From Eubacteriales bacterium (GTDB lineage Bacteria; Bacillota; Clostridia; Peptostreptococcales; Anaerovoracaceae), in contig JAQUYZ010000014.1 of NCBI GenBank assembly GCA_028691625.1, positions 1-12,386 of the forward strand: a stretch of DNA of 12,386 bases. Direction: 5' to 3'. Below the pieces are notes generated by a model. The model was not told the DNA's origin, did not search any database, and saw only the letters and a program-made list of their open reading frames with translations. A program made the translations under genes and the position numbers. The stretch's first letter is position 1. The number at the start of each line of letters is the position of its first letter. Shown here piece after piece: positions 5,880-12,199 of this stretch.

Positions 5880-6626
5880 TCATCGTATCTCTTCCCTTAT
5901 CATTTTTTGAAGTATTTTTTTCTCATCCTTTGTAAGGTTTTTTTCCTTGCGAAGGAACGCTTCCCAAAGATCTGGTCTTCTTTCCTTCGTCAGTTCCAGC
6001 GATTTCTCAAACTGCCAGAGATGGATCAGCTTGTGATTGCCGGAAACCAGCACCTCGGGAACATCGATGCCTCCATATTGTCTCGGCTTGGTATACTGGG
6101 GATACTCCAGCAATCCTGAATAAATGGATTCCTCATTATGGGCATCGCTGCTCCCCAGAACCTCCGGTATCATTCGAGCTACCGCATCAATGAGGATCAT
6201 TGCCGGCAGTTCTCCGCCGGTCAGAATGTAGTCTCCCACCGAGATCTCTTCCATCTCCCAGTAATCGATGATCCTTTGATCGACCCCTTCGTAATGTCCG
6301 CATAGAATTACGAGCTCTTCCTCTTGAGACAGCTCGCAGATGATCTCCTGATCGAGGATCCGCCCCCGGGGAGACATATACAGGATCTTTTTTCCTTTTG
6401 CTTCGACGGCGCGCAGTGCACCGAAAACGGGGTCGGCCATCATCACCATTCCCGCGCCGCCGCCAAAGGGGTAGTCGTCGGCTTTTTTATGCTTATCCAG
6501 ACTGTGTTCCCTGATATCCGTCAGTCTTATATCCAGAATTCCGTTTTCTCTGGCTCTTCCCAGAATGCTGTCTTCGATAACCGGCCGGAACATTTCCGGG
6601 AAAAGCGTCAATACATCAATTTTCAT
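5880..6626 (-). CDS. trmD: tRNA (guanine37-N1)-methyltransferase TrmD
   Basis: The 248-residue SPOUT methyltransferase puts a methyl group on N1 of G37 next to the tRNA anticodon, using S-adenosylmethionine and preventing frameshifts. Motifs seen: 'DYPFGGGAGMVM' (51-62), 'YMSPRG' (83-88), 'LCGHYEGVDQR' (108-118) and 'SVGDYILTGGE' (129-139), the last two forming the trefoil-knot SAM pocket. 'GLLEYPQYTKP' (171-181) and 'VPEVLVSGNH' (189-198) follow. Where the E. coli/Haemophilus enzyme has the catalytic Asp169 of 'DSF', this protein has Glu166 ('EESI'). Its ATG overlaps the rimM stop as ATGA, a classic coupled pair. The usual neighbour rplS does not follow. Confidence 0.96.
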   Translation of the reverse strand: MKIDVLTLFPEMFRPVIEDSILGRARENGILDIRLTDIREHSLDKHKKADDYPFGGGAGMVMMADPVFGALRAVEAKGKKILYMSPRGRILDQEIICELSQEEELVILCGHYEGVDQRIIDYWEMEEISVGDYILTGGELPAMILIDAVARMIPEVLGSSDAHNEESIYSGLLEYPQYTKPRQYGGIDVPEVLVSGNHKLIHLWQFEKSLELTKERRPDLWEAFLRKEKNLTKDEKKILQKMIREEIR

Positions 6627-7117
6627 TCCATCAACCCTTCAATCAGCTTTACCGTCATGGTTCTGCTGTCCATGTCTATCTTTAAGATAAATTCATCCAC
6701 TGCGGGAATCAAGAATTTATTTGTATTCTCTCTCTCAACTTCATACAGATCCTGGGCTCTGTTCTGAATCACATCGCTGACAGTCCCGATCCTGCTGCCT
6801 TGTTCATCGACTACAGACAGACCGATCAAATCAAAGATGTAATAGGTGTCCTCAGGCAATACCCTGATATCCTCTTTGTCGATGTAAATGTCTTCCCCCT
6901 TGTGTTTTTCGGCTTCCGTTCGGTCATCGATGCCCTGGAGCTTCAGAATAACCATATCCTTCAAATATCTGACGCCGGTAATTTTATACTGGGTGTTTTC
7001 CAGATAAATTTTTGTCAACTCCTCAAACCGTTCCTTATAATCCGAGTAGTGATAGACCTTAAGTTCTCCCTTAAGTCCCACCACATTGACTGCTTGTCCA
7101 ACTTTTATCTTATCCAT
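6623..7117 (-). CDS. rimM: Ribosome maturation factor RimM
   Basis: The 164-residue protein aids 30S subunit head assembly by binding S19 and 16S rRNA. The N-terminal RimM barrel opens with 'IKVGQAVNVVGLKGELKVY' (4-22). A PRC barrel domain follows (about 92-162: 'YYIFDLIGLSV', 'GSRIGTVSDVI', 'FLIPAVDEFILKID'). The frame is open to 7177, but ATG 7117 is chosen because GAGGAG lies just upstream and the family starts near 'KVGQ'. The upstream extension would also be coded by a hairpin. It lies 79 bases after khpA, the widest gap in the khpA-rimM-trmD run, and overlaps trmD by four bases. Confidence 0.95.
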   Translation of the reverse strand: MDKIKVGQAVNVVGLKGELKVYHYSDYKERFEELTKIYLENTQYKITGVRYLKDMVILKLQGIDDRTEAEKHKGEDIYIDKEDIRVLPEDTYYIFDLIGLSVVDEQGSRIGTVSDVIQNRAQDLYEVERENTNKFLIPAVDEFILKIDMDSRTMTVKLIEGLME

Positions 7118-7149
7118 GATCTCCTCGTATCTATTCAAAATAAAACATA

Positions 7150-7173
7150 GGCACATATACGAATATATGTGCC
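7150..7173 (-). terminator. Hairpin between khpA and rimM (possible attenuator or processing site)
   Basis: Perfect ten-base arms GGCACATATA and TATATGTGCC enclose a four-base loop, TTCG as read in the transcript. On the - strand the next eight bases are TATGTTTT, followed by ATTTT, so it could act as a weak intrinsic terminator or attenuator for rimM-trmD, or as an RNA end stabiliser. On the + strand no T tract follows. The stem is mostly A-T beyond its GGC base. Confidence 0.5.
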
Positions 7174-7196
7174 ACAAACGCAGTATTGCAGAATCT

Positions 7197-7427
7197 CTAT
7201 TGTACGATTTCTACTACCACTTTTTTATTTGCTTTGGTCGCTGCGGCTTTCACGACAGTACGAAGCGCTTTGGCGATTCTTCCCTGTTTGCCGATGACTT
7301 TCCCCATATCATCCGGGGCAACCTTCAGCTCTATCACAATAGCCTGCCTTCCGTCTACCTCTTTTACTTCAACCGCATCAGGATTATCAACAAGTGATTT
7401 TGCAATAGCTTCAACCAGTTCTACCAT
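7197..7427 (-). CDS. khpA: KH-domain RNA-binding protein KhpA (YlqC family)
   Basis: The 76-residue protein is essentially one KH domain. The GxxG RNA-binding loop is in 'GKVIGKQGR' (42-50), between 'AIVIELKVAPDD' and 'IAKALRTVVKAAA'. KhpA pairs with KhpB (Jag) in Gram-positives and affects RNA and cell-elongation/division control; khpB is not in this window. The position between rpsP and rimM is the standard one. ATG 7427 has a GGTG 7 bases upstream and a better AAGGA further away, so its ribosome binding site is weaker than those of its neighbours. It begins 18 bases after the rpsP stop. Confidence 0.93.
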   Translation of the reverse strand: MVELVEAIAKSLVDNPDAVEVKEVDGRQAIVIELKVAPDDMGKVIGKQGRIAKALRTVVKAAATKANKKVVVEIVQ

Positions 7428-7445
7428 AAGTTTTCACCGCTTTCC

Positions 7446-7691
7446 TTATTCTATAATTCCTGATTTTTTGAAAAGACTTTTTACAGTTTCCGTTGGCTGA
7501 GCTCCGTTTGAAATCCATTTCTTTGCTTTTTCGCCGTCAATTTTAACGTCGGCCGGATCAGTCAAAGGATTATAGTAACCGATCTCTTCAATGAATTTTC
7601 CATCTCTCGGTGAACGGGAGTCTGCAACTACTACTCTATAAAAAGGTTTCTTATGAGCGCCCATTCTCTTTAGTCTTATTTTTACTGCCAT
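7446..7691 (-). CDS. rpsP: 30S ribosomal protein S16
   Basis: The 81-residue protein has the clear S16 start '[18 protein letters not shown]' (2-19), then '[20 protein letters not shown]' and '[19 protein letters not shown]'. It binds 16S rRNA and is needed for 30S assembly. ATG 7691 follows AAGGAGGT at 7 bases. An in-frame GTG at 7700 sits inside the ribosome binding spacing and is rejected. It is separated from ffh by 137 bases, enough for its own promoter, although I find only weak candidates there. Confidence 0.98.
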   Translation of the reverse strand: MAVKIRLKRMGAHKKPFYRVVVADSRSPRDGKFIEEIGYYNPLTDPADVKIDGEKAKKWISNGAQPTETVKSLFKKSGIIE

Positions 7692-7730
7692 ATGTTCCAC
7701 CTCCTTCTTGGCTTGCTGATTTTCCTTATC

Positions 7731-7779
7731 TTCAGAAAATCATTTGCATTGTTATATGTTAAACTCAGTTGTTTCTGAA
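7731..7779. repeat. Octamer inverted repeat in the ffh-rpsP gap
   Basis: TTCAGAAA (7731-7738) and TTTCTGAA (7772-7779) are perfect complements 33 bases apart. The loop contains a possible -10 (TATAAC on the - strand) with only a poor -35 match. The 137-base gap (7692-7828) holds this, the rpsP ribosome binding site and a short GGGCT/AGCCC hairpin across the ffh stop codon. No clear terminator or known leader motif was seen. Confidence 0.35.
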
Positions 7780-7828
7780 TTTATCACCGATCTTTGCCTT
7801 CTTCTTTTGAACCGTTTTTCCATACGGG

Positions 7829-9166
7829 CTAAAAGCCCCGGAACATCCTGCTTCTCTTGAATTTCGGCGCGCCGGAAAATTGCTTCATCATTTTCTTCGC
7901 ATCCTCGTATTTTTTGATCAAGTTATTGATCTTGCTTACGGGCTGTCCGCTTCCGGCAGCGATTCTCTTTCTCCTGCTGGCGTTCAGGACGGAAGGGTTC
8001 TTTCTCTCTTCTCTGGTCATGGACTGGATGATGGCTTCCATCTGGATGAATTCCTTTTCGCCGCTGTCCAGATCCACATCTTTCATAGCCTTGCTGTTCA
8101 TGCCCGGCATCATATCCATCAGCTTGGAAAGGCCGCCCATCTTTTTGATCTGTCCGATCTGATCCAGAAAGTCTTCCAGAGTGAACTCGTTTTTCTTCAT
8201 TTTCCGTTCGAGTTCGGCTGCCTTATCATCATCGTAGCTTTCCTGGGCCTTTTCGATAAGGCTCATCATATCGCCCATGCCCAGGATTCTGGATGCCATT
8301 CTTTCCGGATGGAACGGTTCCAGAGCATCAAGCTTTTCGCCCATACCGATGAATTTGATCGGCTTCCCGGTCACGGACTTTGCAGATAATGCAGCACCGC
8401 CTCTGGTATCGCCGTCCAGCTTTGTCATGATGATCCCGTCGATTCCCAGCCTCTCATTGAAACCGGTCGCCGCATTCACCGCATCCTGCCCTGTCATGGC
8501 ATCCACGACAAGAAGGATTTCATGGGGCTTGGTCTTCTGCTTGATTCTGACAAGCTCCTCCATCAGTTCTTCATCAATATGCAGTCGTCCCGATGTATCG
8601 AGTATGAGCACATCATAGCCTTTATATTCCGCCTCCTTCATCGCCTTCTCCGCGATGAGCTCCGGCTGCTTGCAGTCACGCATGGTGAAAACGGGTACGT
8701 CTACGCTTTTTCCCACAATTTCCAGCTGATCAATAGCAGCAGGACGATAGACGTCACAGGCAGCAAGCATTGGTTTTTTTCCGTTTCTCTTCAGGTAATT
8801 CGCCAGCTTACCGCAGGTCGTCGTCTTACCGGTACCCTGCAGTCCTGCCATCAGGATTACGGTAAATCCCCTGGGGGAATAGGTCAGTTTGCTGTTGGTT
8901 CCACCCATGAGAGCGACAAGCTCGTCGTTTACGATTTTAATGACCTGCTGCGCCGGAGTCAGGCTGGCCAGCACATCCTGTCCCAATGCCTTCTCCTTCA
9001 CGGCATCCACAAACTGCTTTACAACCTTGAAATTGACGTCCGCTTCCAGTAATGCAAGCTTCACCTCACGCATCGCTTCATTGATGTCCGCTTCCGTAAG
9101 AATTCCCTTACCCTTGAGCTTTTTAAAAACGCCCTGCAGTTTTTCCGATAGTCCTTCAAATGCCAT
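7829..9166 (-). CDS. ffh: Signal recognition particle protein Ffh (SRP54)
   Basis: The 445-residue SRP GTPase binds 4.5S/6S SRP RNA and signal sequences and delivers nascent chains to FtsY at the membrane. An N domain (1-90) precedes the G domain. That domain has P-loop 'GLQGTGKTTT' (108-117), 'DVYRPAAIDQL' (138-148), 'DTSGR' (190-194) and 'TKLDGDTRGG' (248-257). The methionine-rich M domain follows (about 325-445), with 'MGGLSKLMDMMPGM' and the RNA-binding 'SRRKRIAAGSG' (397-407). ATG 9166 is chosen: GAGGAG lies 7 bases upstream and it gives the usual 'MAFEGLSEKL' start. An ATG at 9181 overlaps the ylxM stop as ATGA and is a possible but less likely start. Confidence 0.98.
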   Translation of the reverse strand: MAFEGLSEKLQGVFKKLKGKGILTEADINEAMREVKLALLEADVNFKVVKQFVDAVKEKALGQDVLASLTPAQQVIKIVNDELVALMGGTNSKLTYSPRGFTVILMAGLQGTGKTTTCGKLANYLKRNGKKPMLAACDVYRPAAIDQLEIVGKSVDVPVFTMRDCKQPELIAEKAMKEAEYKGYDVLILDTSGRLHIDEELMEELVRIKQKTKPHEILLVVDAMTGQDAVNAATGFNERLGIDGIIMTKLDGDTRGGAALSAKSVTGKPIKFIGMGEKLDALEPFHPERMASRILGMGDMMSLIEKAQESYDDDKAAELERKMKKNEFTLEDFLDQIGQIKKMGGLSKLMDMMPGMNSKAMKDVDLDSGEKEFIQMEAIIQSMTREERKNPSVLNASRRKRIAAGSGQPVSKINNLIKKYEDAKKMMKQFSGAPKFKRSRMFRGF

Positions 9167-9177
9167 ATTGGCTCTCC

Positions 9178-9534
9178 TCATTCGTTGATTTTATCGATAA
9201 TGGCTTTTATATGCTTCATTCTTTCTGTAAGCAGTTCATTTTGCCTGTTTTCCAGCATTAACCGGTCAATTTCCGAATCGATCGCAGCAACAGCTTGTTC
9301 CGTTGCTGTAAATTTACTGATCAGACCCAGCTTGCTCTCATACTCATGCAGTGCTTTTTCTGCCTTCTTGACCGCGTCATGGACACCCTGTCTGCTGATT
9401 CCGTATTCCTCGGCGATTTCTGACAGGGAATAATTGTCCTCATGGTAAAGCTTCAACAGTTCCTGCTGCTTTGCAGTGAGCAACTGACCATAAAAATCAT
9501 ATAGCATGCTAATTTCTATCATCTTCTCAAACAT
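9178..9534 (-). CDS. ylxM: YlxM/p13 family helix-turn-helix protein
   Basis: The 118-residue protein belongs to the YlxM/p13 family, always found beside ffh and reported in streptococci to modulate the SRP. The helix-turn-helix region runs over 'NYSLSEIAEEYGISRQGV' (34-51), after the family block 'LYDFYGQLLTAKQQELLKLY' (11-30). A basic, helical C-terminal half follows. GAGG lies 10 bases before ATG 9534; the in-frame TTG at 9540 is too near it. The gene stops 11 bases before the ffh ATG, with the ffh ribosome binding site inside its end. It is the first gene of the leftward ffh operon, behind a strong promoter. No ftsY lies upstream. Confidence 0.92.
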   Translation of the reverse strand: MFEKMIEISMLYDFYGQLLTAKQQELLKLYHEDNYSLSEIAEEYGISRQGVHDAVKKAEKALHEYESKLGLISKFTATEQAVAAIDSEIDRLMLENRQNELLTERMKHIKAIIDKINE

Positions 9535-9589
9535 CTGCAATCAGCCTCTTTTTTATATCTGCCAAGTTTATGAGCTTGACACCTAATTA

Positions 9590-9618
9590 AATTTAGCATA
9601 AAAAAAAACTGCTGTCAA
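9590..9618 (-). promoter_or_regulatory. Predicted SigA promoter of the ylxM-ffh operon
   Basis: On the - strand a perfect TTGACA (9613-9618) is 17 bases from TAAATT (9590-9595), which is preceded by TG one base upstream (extended -10). The spacer is nearly all T. The -35 box lies within the 3' arm of the sppA terminator stem, so the two signals share sequence. Confidence 0.65.
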
Positions 9619-9639
9619 GTAAAAAAACTTGCCAGCAGT
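9600..9639 (-). terminator. Intrinsic terminator of sppA
   Basis: On the - strand ACTGCTG and CAGCAGT pair perfectly. Then, after one mismatch, CAAG pairs with CTTG around a loop of eight T-rich bases (stem 9608-9639). Eight further T bases follow (9600-9607). This lies about 57 bases past the sppA stop and is the clearest terminator in the window. Confidence 0.85.
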
Positions 9640-9695
9640 ATTAAGCGCAGTTTCATGGGTATTCTCAGAGGAATATCCACTGGCAGACGCTTGTA

Positions 9696-10721
9696 TTACC
9701 TCAGCAATTCACATTCGTAACGGATGGGGAACCGGCTGTCGCCTTCTATTTTATTTAAAATGGCGGAAACGTCTCCCCCCTTGAGGTCGGGAATGTTCAC
9801 CCCGTTGAGCAGGCTGCCCCACAGGGAATTGTCCTTGTATACCACATCGATCACCTGACAGCCATACAGATCATATTCCTCCATCATTTCGTCACGTGCA
9901 TCGTCAAAGGTTCCGATGAAGTCAACCAGCTTCAGCTCAAGCGCCTGCTCCGCCGTATAGATCCTGCCGTCGGCCAGCTTCTTCACATCATCCAGTTCGA
10001 TTTCTCTTTCCTCGGAAACGATACCGGTAAACTGTTCATAGGCATCGTCAACAAGAGACTGGAAAATCTCTTGCTGTTCCGTGGTCAAGGGTTCCACACT
10101 ACTGCCCATCGCCTTATTGGAACCGGCTGTTATGGTCACCGTCTTGACACCGTATTTTTCAAGCAATGCAGAAATATCATACAGCGTTCCTATGGTCACG
10201 CCGATAGAGCCGGTCCAAGTATTTCGGTTTGCAACGATCTTGTCGGCAGCTGCCGATATATAGTATCCGCCTGATGCAGCCATAGATCCCATCACCGCAT
10301 AGACAGGCCGCTCGGTCGTGTCTTTGTAATCCTTGAGTTTCAGATAGAGTTCATCACTTTCGTAAACACCGCCTCCCGGTGAATCGACGAATAAGAGCAG
10401 TCCCCGATTGTCCGGATCCTCCATAAGCTCATTGATTTTATCCAGAGTCCAGTTATGCTGATACCCGATCGGCAGACCAAAGGTATCTGTCTGTCCGGCA
10501 GCGATGGTTCCCTCAACGTATATCGTGGCAATATATGGTCCGGTCGCCGAGATGTCCTGAGCCTCCCCCCAGATCGCGTTCTTGATGCTGCTTCCGATCA
10601 AAGCAAGAACGATAATTCCTGCGAGCACACAGCCAAAGATGATCAGGTTTTTTCTCAGTCGTTTCGTATTATTCTTGTTTTTTTCCAATGCTCCCATGTC
10701 GTATTCTCTGATTTCTGTCAT
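9696..10721 (-). CDS. sppA: Signal peptide peptidase SppA
   Basis: The 341-residue membrane serine protease cuts leftover signal peptides and other membrane peptides. A basic N-terminus precedes one membrane helix (about 25-45), and the protease domain should lie outside. Ser150 in 'GSMAASGGYY' is the expected nucleophile and Lys203 in 'AGSNKAMGS' the general base, the Ser/Lys dyad of the short Gram-positive SppA. 'FVDSPGGGV' (111-119) is the family oxyanion region. The length matches the short Bacillus type, not the double-length E. coli enzyme. AAGGAG lies 7 bases before the ATG. It stands alone as a transcription unit with its own promoter and terminator. Confidence 0.95.
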   Translation of the reverse strand: MTEIREYDMGALEKNKNNTKRLRKNLIIFGCVLAGIIVLALIGSSIKNAIWGEAQDISATGPYIATIYVEGTIAAGQTDTFGLPIGYQHNWTLDKINELMEDPDNRGLLLFVDSPGGGVYESDELYLKLKDYKDTTERPVYAVMGSMAASGGYYISAAADKIVANRNTWTGSIGVTIGTLYDISALLEKYGVKTVTITAGSNKAMGSSVEPLTTEQQEIFQSLVDDAYEQFTGIVSEEREIELDDVKKLADGRIYTAEQALELKLVDFIGTFDDARDEMMEEYDLYGCQVIDVVYKDNSLWGSLLNGVNIPDLKGGDVSAILNKIEGDSRFPIRYECELLR

Positions 10722-10756
10722 ACTGAATCTCCTTTCCTTATCTCTCCATTAGTAAC

Positions 10757-10785
10757 ATTCTCCACTTTTTTCTCATGCCTGTCAA
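10757..10785 (-). promoter_or_regulatory. Predicted SigA promoter of sppA
   Basis: On the - strand a perfect TTGACA (10780-10785) is 17 bases from GAGAAT (10757-10762, four of six), about 36 bases before the ATG at 10721. A good ribosome binding site follows. It is divergent from the GntR gene promoter; their -35 boxes are about 31 bases apart. Confidence 0.55.
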
Positions 10786-10816
10786 TGAAAAAGTCACGTT
10801 ACCGTTTTCAAAACTG

Positions 10817-10846
10817 TTGACAGTGTGTTATGTCATATAGTACACT
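10817..10846 (+). promoter_or_regulatory. Predicted promoter of the GntR-ABC operon
   Basis: A perfect TTGACA (10817-10822) is 18 bases from TACACT (10841-10846, four of six). The -10 is the weak part of this call. A candidate operator overlaps it, so repression by the GntR protein coded just downstream would fit. Confidence 0.5.
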
Positions 10847-10853
10847 AAGTACA
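10825..10853 (+). promoter_or_regulatory. Candidate operator: GTGT/ACAC dyad and AGTACA direct repeat
   Basis: GTGT (10825-10828) and ACAC (10842-10845) form inverted arms 13 bases apart with partial symmetry between them. AGTACA occurs twice nine bases apart (10839-10844, 10848-10853). Both span the predicted -10 and start site, a usual place for a GntR repressor site. The regulator's true motif is not known, so this is a suggestion. Confidence 0.35.
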
Positions 10854-10923
10854 GAAGGGGTATTGTTTATCAATCGTTAAGGAAAAACCGATAATGAATG
10901 ATAGGAAAAGGAGGATGAACGAT

Positions 10924-11319
10924 ATGTTCCAGCTTGACTTAAAAAGCAGGAAATCCATTTATGAGCAAATTGTTGACAACGTCAAGGAGCTCATCATAAC
11001 CGGAATGTTGCAAGCCGAAGAAAAAATTCCTTCTGTTCGAGAATTGTCCAAAACCCTCACTGTTAATCCAAATACCATACAAAAGGCGTATCGTGAGCTT
11101 GAATACCAGGGATATCTTTATACTGTATCAGGGCTTGGCACCTTTGTTGCCTCTCCCGGTGAGCTGCCGATCGACGAAAAAAGAGTCAGTGAAGTAAAGG
11201 CGCATCTGAGGGAAAACATGAAAGAGCTGTTTTATATCGGCTGTTCTCTGGACAGAATCAAAAAAATAGTGGAAGAATTGTTGGAGGAAAGGAGTGATTG
11301 GAATGATAAAGGTAAATAA
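10924..11319 (+). CDS. GntR family transcriptional regulator, YtrA type
   Basis: The 131-residue protein has an N-terminal winged helix-turn-helix of the GntR family ('RKSIYEQIVDNVKELIITGM', then 'KIPSVRELSKTLTVNPNTIQ' and 'KAYRELEYQGYLYTVSGLGT'). A short helical C-terminus (about 85-131) takes the place of a ligand-binding domain. That small size defines the YtrA subfamily, which usually represses a downstream ABC transporter operon and itself. ATG 10924 is chosen since GGAGG (10910-10914) is 9 bases upstream; in-frame ATGs at 10894 and 10915 lie before or against that site. Its last 17 bases overlap the ABC ATPase gene, so the two are made together. The signal it senses is unknown; cell-wall stress is a common one in this subfamily. 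Confidence 0.9.
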   Translation: MFQLDLKSRKSIYEQIVDNVKELIITGMLQAEEKIPSVRELSKTLTVNPNTIQKAYRELEYQGYLYTVSGLGTFVASPGELPIDEKRVSEVKAHLRENMKELFYIGCSLDRIKKIVEELLEERSDWNDKGK

Positions 11320-12199
11320 TCTGGATAAATCCTTTGACGGTTTTAAAGCCCTTTCCGATTTGAACTTAAACGTAAAAAAAGGATCCATCTATGGTCTCGT
11401 AGGCACAAACGGCGCCGGAAAAACCACCCTGATCAAGCATGTGACGGGCATCCTGAAACCGGATCACGGAGAAATACTCATTGAGGACAGCAATGTCTAC
11501 GAAAATATAGGGATCAAGGAAAGAATGGGCTATATTCCGGATGACCTCTATTTCTTTTCTACCTATAACCTGAAGGAATCGGCGAAATTCTATCGTTCCA
11601 TATATCCGTACTGGAATCAGCAGCGGTACGAGCATATGGTACAGCAGTTTGAACTGAATGAAAAGCGCAAGCTTTCCAAATTTTCAAAGGGAATGCAAAA
11701 ACAAGCCGCTTTTATTCTGACCATGTCCTCTATGCCTGACTTCCTGATCCTGGATGAACCGATCGATGGATTGGATCCCATCATTCGAAAGCTGGTTTGG
11801 AAATACATTGTCGAGGATGTTGCCGAACGGGAGATGACCGTGCTGGTTTCCTCTCATAATCTCCGTGAACTGGAAGGCATCTGCGATTCTATCGGCATCC
11901 TGTCCAAAGGAAAGATGATGATCGAACGTGATCTGGATGAACTGAAATCTGATATTCATAAGATTCAGGTTGCCTTTAAAACTCCAGCGGAGGATCCGTA
12001 CAAGGGCTTAAACGTACTTCACAAGGAATCCAGAGGAACGGTAGACCTGCTCATTATCAGAAACAGAAAAGATATGGTCGAACACACAATCAATGAAAAT
12101 CATCCTGTCATCTTTGACATGCTGCCTTTATCCCTCGAGGAAATATTTATCTATGAGCTGGGAGGTGGAGATAATGAAATCGAAAGCATCATATTTTAG
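11303..12199 (+). CDS. ABC transporter ATP-binding protein
   Basis: The 298-residue cytoplasmic ATPase subunit has Walker A 'GTNGAGKTT' (34-42, Lys40), signature 'LSKFSKGMQKQ' (124-134), Walker B 'FLILDEP' (147-153, Glu152), D-loop 'GLDP' and switch His185 ('SSHNLRELE'). The 'KFSKGMQKQ' signature departs from LSGGQ in the way usual for YtrB/CcmA-type exporters with ABC-2 permeases. Residues past about 215 form an extra C-terminal region of unknown role. ATG 11303 has GGAG 8 bases upstream; a GTG at 11294 is rejected. It starts 17 bases inside the regulator gene and its end overlaps the permease start by 26 bases. Substrate unknown. Confidence 0.93.
   Translation: MIKVNNLDKSFDGFKALSDLNLNVKKGSIYGLVGTNGAGKTTLIKHVTGILKPDHGEILIEDSNVYENIGIKERMGYIPDDLYFFSTYNLKESAKFYRSIYPYWNQQRYEHMVQQFELNEKRKLSKFSKGMQKQAAFILTMSSMPDFLILDEPIDGLDPIIRKLVWKYIVEDVAEREMTVLVSSHNLRELEGICDSIGILSKGKMMIERDLDELKSDIHKIQVAFKTPAEDPYKGLNVLHKESRGTVDLLIIRNRKDMVEHTINENHPVIFDMLPLSLEEIFIYELGGGDNEIESIIF

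Noticed and set aside
7118..7177. A 20-residue N-terminal extension of RimM
   Set aside because: It is coded by the khpA-rimM hairpin and adds a Cys/Met-rich stretch not found in RimM; ATG 7117 has GAGGAG just upstream.
8522..9052. A 176-residue + strand reading frame antisense to ffh
   Set aside because: It is a shadow of the ffh GTPase domain; composition and motifs support only the - strand gene.
9600..9627. Two runs of A/T as a sequencing artefact or AT-rich island
   Set aside because: They are explained as the loop and T-tail of the sppA terminator and the spacer of the ylxM promoter.
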